Assembly (NCBI RefSeq): GCF_000309385.1
Contig: NZ_JH976537.1
Location: 1,904,029-1,968,028, forward strand
DNA from: Nodosilinea nodulosa PCC 7104
GTDB taxonomy: Bacteria; Cyanobacteriota; Cyanobacteriia; Phormidesmidales; Phormidesmidaceae
DNA: 64,000 nucleotides
Direction: 5' to 3'
Of the stretch, positions 1 through 9,289 are shown piece by piece. The first letter of the stretch is position 1, and each line of letters opens with the position of its first letter. Under the pieces are notes generated by a model, which ran no database searches, was not told the origin of the DNA, and was given only the letters and a program-made list of their open reading frames with translations. A program made the translations under genes and the position numbers.

Positions 1-432
1 GGACAAGAAGCGGTTGGTGGACTTTCTCCCCAAAGGAACCGGTGAAAATTTTATAAGGTTCTCAAGAACTTTTACGAGGAGGTTATTTATGACTGGGCTG
101 GCGAGGATAGGAGCGTGAGCGAATTTGAGAAAGACGGGCCTAAGGTTGTGATTATTTTAGACAATGCGAGCATTCACAAAAAGGAGGAATTTACAGAGAA
201 GATAAAGTTAGAGATGCCAAATTTAGTTTTGGAGTTTTTACCTGAGTATAGCCCGGACTACAATCTGGTCGAATTGGTTTGGCATTCAGCAAAAGAGTTC
301 ATCTCAAATCGTTTATTTAAGTCTATTGAAGATCTCGAGGCTCTTATCAATAAGCTTCTCAATGAAGGAGAACTGGCCATAAATTGGCATCGGAAGGTGA
401 AAAACAAGGGAAGTGCTATTGATGCAATTTAG
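1..432 (+). CDS. IS630-family transposase, 3' part, frameshifted
   Basis: This is the C-terminal half of a DDE transposase of the IS630/Tc1-mariner type; the 5' part lies outside the window. The second Asp sits in the ILDNASIHK motif and the final Glu in the EYSPDYNLVELVW motif, both classical for IS630. The reading frame starting at base 2 encodes a matching stretch (KRLVDFLPKGTGENF) that joins the downstream frame after a -1 shift at bases 46-52, so the enzyme is split over two frames. The zero frame alone would stop at 116-118. The gene is much more AT-rich than its neighbours, a sign of transfer. Whether the shift is programmed or a decay mutation cannot be decided here, but the slippery sequence fits recoding. 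The far end of the element was not located; bases 433-690 are AT-rich and contain no gene I can support. Confidence 0.8.
46..52 (+). promoter_or_regulatory. Candidate -1 frameshift slippery heptamer (A AAT TTT)
   Basis: The heptamer A AAT TTT lies in the zero frame (codons gaa-aat-ttt) and matches the X XXY YYZ rule for tandem -1 slippage. After slipping, decoding resumes at base 52 with TAT AAG GTT, which continues the conserved transposase sequence. Programmed frameshifting is known for several IS630 members. Confidence 0.6.
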
Positions 433-633
433 ATGCGCAACAGCTTACAGTCGCTTTAAATATGCAGTAAAATTTATCATTTATCAAAGGAAGCTTCTTC
501 TTTACAAAAAAGACCTGGCTAGTTGTGAAACTATGTCGCTAAGGCTACTATTCACCCAAAAACAAAAATTCCAGGTTTACTACAATGAAGAAGTTAATCG
601 GAAGATTAGTGAATGCTATGGCCGCGATTCGTA

Positions 634-656
634 GCATTGCTCAGTTTGAGCAATGC
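634..656. other. Perfect 10-bp stem hairpin downstream of the P-type ATPase
   Basis: The arms 634-643 and 647-656 are exact reverse complements (gcattgctca / tgagcaatgc) around a 3-base loop. It lies 35 bases past the stop of the minus-strand ATPase gene, so it may end that transcript, but there is no T-run. It could also belong to the end of the IS630 element. Confidence 0.4.
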
Positions 657-690
657 CTTGGGTATTGATAGATAGATAAGCAGATGGATT

Positions 691-3492
691 TTAATCCCTC
701 ACAACCTTGCCTCGGATGCGGCGGTAGACCTTCTCCAGCTCGACCCAGACAAATAGCAGGGTGCTGAAGCCGAAGCAGATCAGCAGTTCGTAGGGGCTGA
801 GCAGGTGGGTGCCGAAGAAGTTTCGCAGGGGCTCAACGTAGATCAGCATGAGCTGAAGCAGGCAGGTGACAGTTACGGCCACCAGCACAAACGGGTTTGA
901 GAAGGGCGACATTTCTACGGTTAGGCGGGTGTTGGAGCGCACGGCGATCGCGTGGCCCATTTGAGCCAGACAAAGCGTGGTAAACACCATCGTCTTCCAG
1001 CGATCGGGGTCGCCCTCTTGCTGCGACCAGTGATAGGCCCACACCATCATCGTCACCGAAATAATCGTAAACACAATGCCAATACGCAGCATGTATGCCC
1101 CCAGCCCCCGCGCAAAAATGCTCTCCTGGGGGTCGTGGGGGGGGCGCTCCATCACGTCGGGTTCTGCCGGTTCCACCGCCAAAGCCAGGGCCGGAAAGCC
1201 GTCGGTGACCAGATTCATCCACAAAATTTGCAGGGGCGACAGGGGCACATCCAAAATGGGCAGCAGCAGCGGCGACAGGGCGATGGTGAGCAGCTCACCG
1301 ATGTTGCTGCCCAGAATGTACTTCACGAAGCGGCGAATGTTGGTGTAGACCACCCGCCCCTCTTCGGTGGCCGCAACGATGGTGGCAAAGTTGTCGTCCA
1401 GCAGCACCATATCGCTGGCCTCTTTGCTGACATCGGTGCCGGTAATGCCCATGGCAATGCCAATTTCGGCCTGCTTGAGGGCGGGGGCATCGTTGACGCC
1501 GTCGCCGGTCATAGCCACGATCTGGTGGTCTTTTTGCAGGGCTTTAACAATTCTCAGCTTGTGCTCGGGAGACACTCGGGCGTAGATGCTGACCTTTTTG
1601 ACGGCGGCCTCTAGCTCGGCCTGGTCCATGGCCTCCAGGTCAGCGCCGCTGAGGGACCGGGATTGGCTGTCGGCAATGCCCAGGGATTGGGCGATCGCCA
1701 TGGCGGTGAGCTGGTGGTCGCCGGTAATCATCATCGGGCGAATGCCTGCGCCCCGGCAGCGCTCCACCGCCACCCGCACCTCCGGGCGCAGGGCGTCGAT
1801 CATGCCCACCAGGCCCAGCCACACCAGGCCTTGCTCGGCGGCGTCGGCATCGCCCTCGATGGGTACGGTCGCCATGGGCCGATAGGCGAAGCCCAGCACC
1901 CGCAGCCCCTGGCCCGCCATGGCGGCGTTGTCGGAAAGGACCTGCGATCGCCCCTCGGCAGTTAGCGGAAACTGCTCTAACCCCTTTATCCCGCTGGTGC
2001 AGCAGTCGAGCAGCATCTCCGGCGACCCCTTGGCCAGCATCAGGTAAGGGGCCTCGAGCACCTTCCCCGGCAGGGTGAGGTCAGTCCCCAGCGCCCCTAC
2101 GCCGCTCACCACCACGCTCATGCGCTTGCGCTCCGACGAAAAGGGAAACTCCACCACCCGCTGCATTTCGTGGCCCAGGCGGTGGCGATCTAACCCACTC
2201 TTGCAGGCCATCACCACCAGCGCCCCCTCGGTGGGGTCGCCCATAATCGCCCAGTCGCCCGCTTCCTTTTGCAGCACAGCATCGTTGCACAGCAGGCCAT
2301 CCAGCAGCAGCAGCCCTATGTCGGGCACCTGGCGGGGGTCCACCGAGGCTCCGGCGCTCAAAAAGCTGCCCTCGGGGGCATAGCCTTCGCCGGTAATCTC
2401 CAGCGTCTGGGACAGGGTGCGCACCTGCTGCACCACCATTTTGTTCTGGGTCAGGGTGCCGGTTTTGTCGGAGCAAATAGTGGTCACCGAGCCCAGGGTT
2501 TCGACCGCAGGCAGGCGGCGAATCAGGGCGTGGCGGCGCACCATGCGCTGGGTGCCGATCGCCAGGGTGACGGTAATTACCGCTGGTAACCCCTCGGGCA
2601 CCACGGCCACGGCCATACTGAGGGCAACTTCTAGCAGGTTTTCAAAGGCCTGCCAGCCGCCAAAAATAACCCCACCCACCACCACGATGGCGACCAGGGA
2701 CAGCGATCCGACCACCAGCACGTTACCCAGCTGATCCATGCGCTGCTGTAGGGGCGTGGGCTCGGTTTCGACCCCTTGCAGCATGGCGGCAATGCGGCCC
2801 AGCTCGGTTTTCATACCGGTGTTGGTGACCAAGACTCGGCCTCGGCCCTGCACCACTTCGGTGCCCTGAAACACCAGGTTTTTGCGATCGGCCAGGGCGG
2901 CATCGGCGGCTAAGGTCATGGTCGCCTGCTTGTTGACCCCCTGGGCCTCTCCGGTCAGGGCCGACTCGCGCAGCTGGAGGTTCACCGCCTCTAGCAGGCG
3001 GCCGTCGGCGGCCACCTGATCCCCCGCCTCCAGCAGCATGATGTCGCCGGGCACCAGGTCCTGGGAGGGCACCTCCAGCAGGCGACCGTCGCGCTGCACC
3101 CGCACGTTGGGCGAGGCCATTTGCTTCAGGGCGGCGAGGGCTTTTTCGGCCCGACTCTCCTGCAGGTAGCCCAGCACGCCGTTGAGAACGACAATGGCAA
3201 AAATGGCGATCGCATCCTTGGGAAATTCTTGATTTCTAAAGGACAGCACCCCCGACACTACCGCCACCGCGATCAGCATCAGCAGCATAATGTTGGTGAA
3301 CTGGTCAAGCAGAATGCGCCAGGCGGGGCGACCCCCGACTTCCTCTAGCTCGTTAGGGCCATACTGGCGGCGGCGATCGATTACGGCCTGGGGGCTAAGG
3401 CCGGTGTCGGCACTGCTCTCGAGCTGGTCTAGAGCTGCGTCAACGCCAACCGTATGCCAGGCGGTGATGGGGGCAGGGGAGAGGTCATTCAT
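691..3492 (-). CDS. Cation-transporting P-type ATPase (Ca2+/SERCA-like)
   Basis: A 933-residue P2-type ATPase that pumps a cation, most likely Ca2+, across the membrane using ATP. The N-terminal cation-ATPase domain is followed by paired membrane helices. The actuator motif (LTGEA) lies near residue 182, the ion-site motif [13 protein letters not shown] near 300, the phosphorylation motif DKTGTLT near 341 and the hinge motif TGDGVNDAP near 664. The PEGLP helix and the C-terminal six-helix block are typical of SERCA/PMCA-like bacterial pumps such as PacL, rather than of heavy-metal pumps, which would carry a CPx motif and an N-terminal metal domain; both are absent here. The length is normal. 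The gene stands alone, divergent from the DUF3153 gene. The exact ion (Ca2+, Mn2+ or Na+) cannot be read from sequence alone. Confidence 0.93.
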   Translation of the reverse strand: MNDLSPAPITAWHTVGVDAALDQLESSADTGLSPQAVIDRRRQYGPNELEEVGGRPAWRILLDQFTNIMLLMLIAVAVVSGVLSFRNQEFPKDAIAIFAIVVLNGVLGYLQESRAEKALAALKQMASPNVRVQRDGRLLEVPSQDLVPGDIMLLEAGDQVAADGRLLEAVNLQLRESALTGEAQGVNKQATMTLAADAALADRKNLVFQGTEVVQGRGRVLVTNTGMKTELGRIAAMLQGVETEPTPLQQRMDQLGNVLVVGSLSLVAIVVVGGVIFGGWQAFENLLEVALSMAVAVVPEGLPAVITVTLAIGTQRMVRRHALIRRLPAVETLGSVTTICSDKTGTLTQNKMVVQQVRTLSQTLEITGEGYAPEGSFLSAGASVDPRQVPDIGLLLLDGLLCNDAVLQKEAGDWAIMGDPTEGALVVMACKSGLDRHRLGHEMQRVVEFPFSSERKRMSVVVSGVGALGTDLTLPGKVLEAPYLMLAKGSPEMLLDCCTSGIKGLEQFPLTAEGRSQVLSDNAAMAGQGLRVLGFAYRPMATVPIEGDADAAEQGLVWLGLVGMIDALRPEVRVAVERCRGAGIRPMMITGDHQLTAMAIAQSLGIADSQSRSLSGADLEAMDQAELEAAVKKVSIYARVSPEHKLRIVKALQKDHQIVAMTGDGVNDAPALKQAEIGIAMGITGTDVSKEASDMVLLDDNFATIVAATEEGRVVYTNIRRFVKYILGSNIGELLTIALSPLLLPILDVPLSPLQILWMNLVTDGFPALALAVEPAEPDVMERPPHDPQESIFARGLGAYMLRIGIVFTIISVTMMVWAYHWSQQEGDPDRWKTMVFTTLCLAQMGHAIAVRSNTRLTVEMSPFSNPFVLVAVTVTCLLQLMLIYVEPLRNFFGTHLLSPYELLICFGFSTLLFVWVELEKVYRRIRGKVVRD

Positions 3493-3591
3493 GCAACGCT
3501 ACCGGCTACCGTTGGATCTAACGCTCTAATGGTATAGCCTTGGCCAGGGCTGCGGAGCGAGGCAAAAAGAGTGGCATCAGAACGTAACGCT

Positions 3592-4416
3592 ATGAACGCT
3601 ATGGGCGATGGATATTTCAGGGCCGCCTCTGGGGCTTGGCGGCAGCTGCTAAAGCGCCTGCCCCTGCTGCTGCTGCCCCTGGTGCTGAGCGGCTGTCTGC
3701 GCTACGACCTCACCCTGCGGTTTGATCACCATACCCACGGCCAAATCTCCCAAACCATCGCCCTCAGCGATCGCGGGGCAGCCCTGGCCCAGCCGACCCT
3801 GGCCCCCTGGCTGGAGGCGCTGAGGTTGCGATCGCGCCCCCTGGGTGGCCAGCTCAGCCAAGGCCCCCAAACCATCACGCTCACCGTACCCTTTGGCACC
3901 GCGCAGGATTTGACCGATCGATTTCAGCAGCTGTGGGCGGAGCCAGCGCCAGCCCCAGACTCTGACCCTGGCCCCGCGACGGCCCGCAGCGCTGACATCG
4001 CCCGCCCCACCTATCTAGAGCTGCCTGGCTGGGGGGCCGTGCCCTTTGACCTGAGCCTAGACCAGACTAACTGGGTGCTGGCCAGCCGCACCCACCTCAC
4101 CTATACCCTCGACCTGCGCGACCTGCCCGCCAATGCTGCGGACTCTGCCACTCCCCCCTGGGCCGATCTGCGCTTTCGCCTCCAGGTGCCCTGGGGGTTG
4201 GCTAAAATTTCTCCTGCGGCTGCATCGCCCCTGGCCAAAGATGCGGGCGGGGCCGTCTGGCAGCTTGAGCCAGGGCAGATCACCCGCATTGAGGCCGTGT
4301 TTTGGCTACCCAATGCCATTGCCCTGGGCACCCTGGGCATTGTAGCCCTGGTCTTGGGCGGCTACGGCCTGCGCTATCGTGTGCTTAAATCGGCAAAAAC
4401 CTTTCACCAAAGTTAA
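3592..4416 (+). CDS. DUF3153 lipoprotein
   Basis: A cyanobacterial membrane-anchored lipoprotein of unknown role. A basic stretch and hydrophobic core end in the lipobox LVLSGC, so the mature protein should begin at that Cys, about residue 35. The motif CLRYDLTLRFDHHTHGQI directly after it is characteristic of the DUF3153 family. A C-terminal hydrophobic helix (about the last 40 residues) is followed by a short basic tail, so the protein is held in the membrane at both ends. The start is uncertain: GTG 3571, ATG 3592 and ATG 3601 are all in frame and none has a strong ribosome binding site; 3592 is a compromise. The gene is divergent from the ATPase and not obviously in an operon. Confidence 0.82.
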   Translation: MNAMGDGYFRAASGAWRQLLKRLPLLLLPLVLSGCLRYDLTLRFDHHTHGQISQTIALSDRGAALAQPTLAPWLEALRLRSRPLGGQLSQGPQTITLTVPFGTAQDLTDRFQQLWAEPAPAPDSDPGPATARSADIARPTYLELPGWGAVPFDLSLDQTNWVLASRTHLTYTLDLRDLPANAADSATPPWADLRFRLQVPWGLAKISPAAASPLAKDAGGAVWQLEPGQITRIEAVFWLPNAIALGTLGIVALVLGGYGLRYRVLKSAKTFHQS

Positions 4417-4537
4417 AGTCTGCCTGGTTAAATAACCTTATCTAAGTCCAGATCCGGGGGCTGCCCGTCGGCAGGCGATCGATCCCAGGCTGAACCTAGT
4501 ATTGACCCAGCGAACCCAGCATTTTGAGGCCAGAGCC

Positions 4538-4897
4538 ATGCGGCAAGTAAATTTCGTCGTTATTTTTGTAATTGCCTTAGCCCTGGTGCTATTCGGCATT
4601 GAAAACACCGAACCCGTCATTATCCACATCGCCCCCGGCATAGATGTGGAATCGCCCCTGTGTGTCGAGCTGATTATCGCCATGGGCATTGGGGCCGTCT
4701 TTGCCTGGGTATTTAGCGTCTGGGCTCAGGTGCAGGGTTATATTTCCTTTGGTAAAGATATGCAGCAGCGCGAGGTGCGCATTCAGCAGCTAGAGCAGGA
4801 CGTACAGCGCTACCGGGTGGAGCTCGAAGAGCAGAGCCTGATGCTGCCCGCGGCCAAGGTCGAGGATGGCGATGGCGGAGAGGCCTTTGCCCAGTAG
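4538..4897 (+). CDS. LapA/DUF1049-family membrane protein
   Basis: A small inner-membrane protein of about 119 residues. The first helix (VNFVVIFVIALALVLFGIEN) is followed by the NTEPV segment typical of LapA/DUF1049 proteins, a second helix (IIAMGIGAVFAWVFSV) and a C-terminal coiled coil of about 45 residues. In enterobacteria LapA helps regulate lipopolysaccharide assembly; the function of cyanobacterial members is not established. The frame is open from a TTG at 4502, but the ATG at 4538 begins the conserved part and is preferred. Confidence 0.8.
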   Translation: MRQVNFVVIFVIALALVLFGIENTEPVIIHIAPGIDVESPLCVELIIAMGIGAVFAWVFSVWAQVQGYISFGKDMQQREVRIQQLEQDVQRYRVELEEQSLMLPAAKVEDGDGGEAFAQ

Positions 4898-5060
4898 AGT
4901 GAATGCCGATAGGTTTGATCGGCGCTCGGGTAATAGTTCGTTAAGATAGGGCCAGCTCTCGGCTTGAGTTCGCCCTTTGGTTGATCGTGTCTGCTATTGT
5001 CTCCAACGCATTTCCCATGCGTGAATTGGATATAACTGGCTAACGACAAGGGAATCTGTA

Positions 5061-5321
5061 ATGGCTTCTAACCCTACTGACGATGCGACTAAAGCAGCGC
5101 CATCCCCTAGTACTGGGGTAATTCAGCGATTTGCAGGGGGTGCTACGCTCGGTGCATTTTTGAGCATTGTTCTAATGTCCTATGGAGCATCCATTGACTG
5201 GAACTGGCCTCAGGTAGGGGTTGTATTGGGCTTGGCCCTGGGGTTTGGGCTGCTGTCAGCGGTTTTTGGCAAGCCGTTTGTCGACGCGGCGGTGCAGGCC
5301 TTGAACAATCTGGGGCTTTAA
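5061..5321 (+). CDS. Small two-helix membrane protein, unknown
   Basis: An 86-residue protein with a polar, Pro/Thr/Ser-rich N-terminus (about 20 residues) and two hydrophobic segments (about residues 27-45 and 53-72). It ends in a short amphipathic stretch. I do not recognise a named family. A purine-rich stretch (gacaagggaa) precedes the ATG. It may be co-transcribed with the downstream scpA gene, 83 bases away, but no functional link is evident. Confidence 0.65.
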   Translation: MASNPTDDATKAAPSPSTGVIQRFAGGATLGAFLSIVLMSYGASIDWNWPQVGVVLGLALGFGLLSAVFGKPFVDAAVQALNNLGL

Positions 5322-5404
5322 CCTACTGAAATTCTCCAAGTTTCTCAGCCCGTCTTCCAAAAATTCTTTATGGTTTGGCAGCACCGCTGTCTTTTAACCG
5401 TTCT

Positions 5405-6271
5405 ATGTCGTCATCCCTGGCTCAAACCGCGATCGCATTTCTCATCGACCTGGCCGATCAGGGCGAAATCGACCCGTGGGATGTGAAGGTGATCGACGTG
5501 ATCGATCGCTTTTTATCGCTGCTCAAGGCCCAGTCTGAAACCCTGGCCAGTCAGGGCCGCACCCCCTACGAGGCCAACCTCTCCGAGTCGGGCCAGGGGT
5601 TTCTGTACGCCTCCATGCTGGTGCTGCTCAAGGCCGACACCATGGTGCGGGCCGAGGCCGAGGCCGAGGCCGAGGCCAACCCTGAGGAGCTGTGGGAAGA
5701 AGAGATTCCCGAGCTGGTGCCACTGCCCCGCAACCTGGAGCGCCACCTGCACCGCCGGGCTGTCGCCCCCACCCCCCAGCGCAGGCAGGTCACCCTGCAG
5801 GAGCTAATTCAGCAGCTCGAAACCATGGCCACAGTCATGGCCGACCACACCCCCCGCCTGCGAGCCCGGCGGGCCAGGCCCCAGCCCCAGCGCCAGGCGG
5901 TGCGCGCGATCGCCCAGCTGGCCCACCAGGAAAATCTCTCCGAAATCGCCGCCGCCCTCGAAACCTTTCTCGACCAGTACTGGGACGAGCTGGGGGAAGA
6001 CCTGCTGTGGATCGACTTTGAGCTGTTGCTGGAGCAGTGGCCCAACTTTAAGCCCGCCGACCTGGAAGATAACCACGACTTTGATACCCCCCACGCCGCA
6101 GCGGTGCACGAGAAAGTGGGAGTGTTTTGGGGCCTGCTGTTTCTCTCGGCCCAGTCGAAGGTGGAGCTGGGCCAGGACGCCTTTTACGGCGATTTACGGG
6201 TCAGAAACCTCAACCGCGCCCCCCTGACAGCCGCAGAGGCCGAACTGCCCGCGTTTATTCTGCCTGACTAA
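5405..6271 (+). CDS. scpA: Segregation and condensation protein A
   Basis: This is the kleisin subunit of the bacterial SMC-ScpAB condensin, which bridges SMC heads during chromosome organisation. The N-terminal segment (FLIDLADQGEIDPWDVKVIDV) matches the ScpA signature, and the C-terminal winged-helix part (LLFLSAQSKVELGQDAFYGDL) is conserved. A run of Ala/Glu repeats near residue 80 (codons gcc-gag) and an Arg/Pro-rich central linker are typical of the cyanobacterial protein. The frame is open from 5375, but ATG 5405 starts just before the conserved domain. No scpB lies next to it; in cyanobacteria the partners are usually encoded elsewhere. Confidence 0.9.
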   Translation: MSSSLAQTAIAFLIDLADQGEIDPWDVKVIDVIDRFLSLLKAQSETLASQGRTPYEANLSESGQGFLYASMLVLLKADTMVRAEAEAEAEANPEELWEEEIPELVPLPRNLERHLHRRAVAPTPQRRQVTLQELIQQLETMATVMADHTPRLRARRARPQPQRQAVRAIAQLAHQENLSEIAAALETFLDQYWDELGEDLLWIDFELLLEQWPNFKPADLEDNHDFDTPHAAAVHEKVGVFWGLLFLSAQSKVELGQDAFYGDLRVRNLNRAPLTAAEAELPAFILPD

Positions 6272-6555
6272 AACTTAGAGGCCTGGGGGCGGTAGGCGAT
6301 CGCTACCGTTTCAAGAGCGCTCAGGCTATTTTAAAGAAAGTGTAAGAACTCCTTGAAGGCCCGCTGGGTTATCGGCGCTCTGGTAGGGGTCGCTGTTAGC
6401 ATGGCCGAGTGCAATGGCGAAGACCGGTCCAGGAAGGCCAACGCCCCATCCTGCAATCATTTCCGGCTTCTGGCTCGGCGACTTAACCCCACCCTTAACT
6501 CAAAAATCTGCTCCGCTGTAGATCTATACCCTGCAAACTAAAGGATCCTATTTTT

Positions 6556-7722
6556 ATGAAAGCCATGATCTTGGCTGCCGGCAAAGGCACCCGTGTCCGG
6601 CCCATCACCTACACCATTCCCAAACCCATGATTCCGATCATGCAGAAGCCGGTGATGGAGTTCTTGCTTGAGCTGCTGCGCCAGCACGGGTTTGACCAGA
6701 TTATGGTAAACGTCAGCCACCTGGCCAACGAAATTGAGGGCTATTTTCGCGATGGGCAGCGCTTTGGGGTAGAGCTGGCCTATTCCTTCGAGGGCCGCAT
6801 CGAAGAAAACGGCGAGCTGGTCGGCGATGCCATTGGCTCCGCCGGGGGCATGCGCAAAATTCAGGACTTCTCGCCTTTCTTTGACGACACCTTTGTGGTG
6901 CTCTGCGGCGACGCGCTGATTGACCTCGACCTCACCGAGGCCGTGCGCCGCCACCGCGAAAAGGGTTCGATCGCCACCATCATTACCAAAACCGTGCCCC
7001 TCAAGCAGGTGCCCAGCTACGGGGTTGTGGTCACCGACGGCGAAGGGCGGGTGAAGTCGTTCCAGGAAAAGCCCTCGGTCGAAGAGGCGCTCAGCACCGA
7101 AATCAACACCGGCATCTACATTTTTGAGCCGGAAGTCTTTGACTACATTCCCTCGGGCGTTTCCTTTGACATTGGCGGCGATCTGCTGCCCAAGCTGGTG
7201 GCCAACCACGCCCCTTTCTACGGCATTCCCATGGAGTTTGAGTGGGTCGACATCGGCAAGGTGCCCGACTACTGGCGCGCCATCCAGGATGTGCTGACCG
7301 GCGTGGTCAACCTGGTCGATATTCCCGGCGAAGAGATTCGCCCCGGCGTTTACGTCGGCCTCAACGTCAAGGCCAACTGGGATAAGGTCAACGTCGAAGG
7401 TCCGGTCTACATCGGCGGCATGACCCACATCGAAGACGGGGCCACCATCATTGGCCCCAGCGCCATTGGCAACAACTGCTCGATCTGCAGCGGCGCGATC
7501 GTCGACAAGAGCGTGATCTTTGAATATTCGCGGATTGGCCCTGGGGTGCGCCTGGTCGATAAGCTGGTGTTTGGCCGCTACTGCGTCGATAAAACCGGGG
7601 CTTCTATCGATATGAAGGCCGCCGCCCTCGACTGGCTAATTACCGACACCCGTCAGCAGTTTCCGCTGGTGCCGCCCGTGGAGCACCGGGCGATCGCCGA
7701 GCTGCTGGAACAGCACATTTAG
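6556..7722 (+). CDS. Sugar-phosphate nucleotidyltransferase (NDP-sugar pyrophosphorylase)
   Basis: A 388-residue enzyme that transfers a nucleoside monophosphate from NTP to a sugar 1-phosphate. The N-terminal Rossmann-like domain opens with MKAMILAAGKGTRVRP and KPMIPI, the nucleotide-binding signature; CGDALIDLDL is the metal-binding Asp region. From about residue 255 a left-handed beta-helix with hexapeptide repeats follows. This two-domain form resembles mannose-1-phosphate guanylyltransferases and related cyanobacterial proteins; the actual sugar and nucleotide cannot be assigned. It probably supplies activated sugars for cell-surface polysaccharide. Start ATG 6556 is clear. A hairpin at 7753-7784 follows it. 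Confidence 0.88.
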   Translation: MKAMILAAGKGTRVRPITYTIPKPMIPIMQKPVMEFLLELLRQHGFDQIMVNVSHLANEIEGYFRDGQRFGVELAYSFEGRIEENGELVGDAIGSAGGMRKIQDFSPFFDDTFVVLCGDALIDLDLTEAVRRHREKGSIATIITKTVPLKQVPSYGVVVTDGEGRVKSFQEKPSVEEALSTEINTGIYIFEPEVFDYIPSGVSFDIGGDLLPKLVANHAPFYGIPMEFEWVDIGKVPDYWRAIQDVLTGVVNLVDIPGEEIRPGVYVGLNVKANWDKVNVEGPVYIGGMTHIEDGATIIGPSAIGNNCSICSGAIVDKSVIFEYSRIGPGVRLVDKLVFGRYCVDKTGASIDMKAAALDWLITDTRQQFPLVPPVEHRAIAELLEQHI

Positions 7723-7752
7723 AGCGTCGCCTGGAGCGTCGCCAGCTGACTA

Positions 7753-7784
7753 AAACCCCAGGGGTGAAGAAACTCCTGGGGTTT
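7753..7784 (+). terminator. Probable hairpin terminator after the nucleotidyltransferase
   Basis: The arms 7753-7762 (aaaccccagg) and 7775-7784 (cctggggttt) are exact reverse complements with a 12-base centre. It sits 30 bases past the stop codon. Only three T residues follow, so intrinsic termination would be modest. Confidence 0.6.
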
Positions 7785-7851
7785 CGGTGTTGCTGCCGCC
7801 GCCAAACGCGGTGCTCCTATCCCCAGCGCGATGCCCTGACTACTCCAGACG

Positions 7852-7901
7852 TTGCGCGGCCTGGGGTGAGGGGCGATCGCCCCTCACCCCAGGCCGCGCA
7901 A
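7852..7901. repeat. Perfect 50-bp palindrome centred on HIP1
   Basis: Bases 7852-7876 and 7877-7901 are exact reverse complements with no spacer; the centre is the cyanobacterial HIP1 octamer GCGATCGC. It lies in the 364-base gap between the nucleotidyltransferase and the BMP-type transporter operon. It can form a cruciform or a very stable RNA hairpin on either strand, but no T-run follows. The remainder of this gap shows no gene I can support. Confidence 0.9.
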
Positions 7902-8086
7902 GAACCCGGCAAACTGTTCTTTTTGATACAACTACAAGCTTGGCTTTTACCAATTCTTAGGAGATGGTGTAAAAGCTGCAGAGCAGCCGTGGGCAAACTG
8001 GCGGTTATGAACGCTAGGGTTTGCTGGTGGGGCTGTGATTTCGCCACTATATTGGTCTATCCCTGAATCAGAGAGTTGTACACACG

Positions 8087-9280
8087 ATGAGCGATCGCAA
8101 CCGTGCTTTTGGTTTTTCTCGGCGGCAGGTGGTGCGGGGGCTGCTGGCCTCCTCTGCCTTTGGTCTCACCGCCAAGTTTGGTACTGGCTGCGCCCAGTCG
8201 CCCAGCACAGGGGGTGACGCCGCAGCCGACGGCGCTGCCCCCGAAGAACTGGTCGTGGGCTTTATCTACGTCGGTCCTAAGGACGACTACGGCTATAACC
8301 AGGCCCACGCCGAGGGGGCTGCGGCCATGGTCGCCAACGTGCCGGGGATTCGCCTGGTAGAGGAAGCCAACGTGCCCGAAACCACGGCGGTAGCCGAAAC
8401 CATGCGCAGCATGATCGAAATCGACGGGGCCAAGGTACTGTTTCCCACCTCCTTTGGCTACTTCGACCCCCACATTCTGAACATGGCTAAAGAATTTCCC
8501 GATGTGCAGTTCCTGCACGCCGGGGGGCTGTACCAGGAGGGCGTACACCCCAACAATGTGGGCAGCTACTTTGGCTACATCGACGAAGCCCAGTACGTGG
8601 CTGGGGTGGTGGCCGGGCGCATGAGCAAGTCGGGCAAGCTGGGCTTTGTGGCGGCCAAGCCCATTCCCCAGGTGCTGCGCAACGTCAACAGCTTTACCCT
8701 GGGGGCGCGATCGGTGAATCCGGCGGCGACCACCCAGGTGATTTTTACCGGTGAGTGGGCAGAGCCAGTCAAAGAAGCTGAGGCCACCAACAGCATGGCC
8801 GACCAGGGAATTGAGGTGATTACCTGCCACGTTGACAGCCCCAAAGTGGTTATAGAAACGGCTGAAAAACGCGGTGTCTATACTTCGGGCTATCACGCCG
8901 ACCAAAGCTCCCTGGCTCCTAAGGGCTACCTCACCGGGGCCGAGTGGGACTGGTCGAGCATCTACACCAAGCTGGGGCAAGATTTCATGGCGGGCAAGAC
9001 CCTGATGGCCGGAGATATTCCCCATATCCTGCGGGGTGGGCTAGCCGATAACTTCTGTAAGCTCTCGCCCTACGGTCCGGCGGTAACCGATGAGGCCAAG
9101 GCCGATGGTGATGCCGCAGCCGCCGGGATTAAATCTGGGGACCTGGTGATTTATAAAGGCCCTCTCAAAACCAACACTGGCGACGAAGTTCTTCCGGCCG
9201 ATAAGGAGATGAAGACCAACAACGTTGAACTCGAAAAAATGGACTACTTTGTCGAAGGCGTGATCGGTTCTGTGAGCTAG
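8087..9280 (+). CDS. BMP-family ABC transporter substrate-binding lipoprotein
   Basis: This is the extracytoplasmic receptor of an ABC importer of the BMP/Med family, whose characterised members bind purine nucleosides. The N-terminus has a twin-arginine motif (SRRQVVRG, residues 11-18), a hydrophobic stretch and a lipobox-like GTGC with the Cys at residue 35, suggesting Tat-dependent export as a lipoprotein. The mature domain contains the family pattern VGFIYVGPKDDYGYNQAH and VQFLHAGG. An Ala/Gly/Asp-rich linker follows the Cys. It is followed after 9 bases by two permease genes, so the three form an operon. No ATPase gene is present. The ligand is an inference from the family. Confidence 0.9.
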   Translation: MSDRNRAFGFSRRQVVRGLLASSAFGLTAKFGTGCAQSPSTGGDAAADGAAPEELVVGFIYVGPKDDYGYNQAHAEGAAAMVANVPGIRLVEEANVPETTAVAETMRSMIEIDGAKVLFPTSFGYFDPHILNMAKEFPDVQFLHAGGLYQEGVHPNNVGSYFGYIDEAQYVAGVVAGRMSKSGKLGFVAAKPIPQVLRNVNSFTLGARSVNPAATTQVIFTGEWAEPVKEAEATNSMADQGIEVITCHVDSPKVVIETAEKRGVYTSGYHADQSSLAPKGYLTGAEWDWSSIYTKLGQDFMAGKTLMAGDIPHILRGGLADNFCKLSPYGPAVTDEAKADGDAAAAGIKSGDLVIYKGPLKTNTGDEVLPADKEMKTNNVELEKMDYFVEGVIGSVS

Positions 9281-9289
9281 GGCATAACC

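Noticed and set aside
413..634. 73-codon ORF after the transposase
   Set aside because: Overlaps the transposase end and reads like non-coding AT-rich sequence.
585..668. 27-codon ORF (MKKLIGRLVN...) in the AT-rich flank of the IS630 element
   Set aside because: Short, overlaps a hairpin, no ribosome binding evidence and no recognisable family.
6538..7428. Long antisense ORF over the nucleotidyltransferase
   Set aside because: Shadow frame caused by GC-rich codon use; composition lacks protein-like features.
8057..9025. Long antisense ORF over the BMP-type binding protein
   Set aside because: Shadow frame; the plus-strand gene has clear signal peptide and family motifs.
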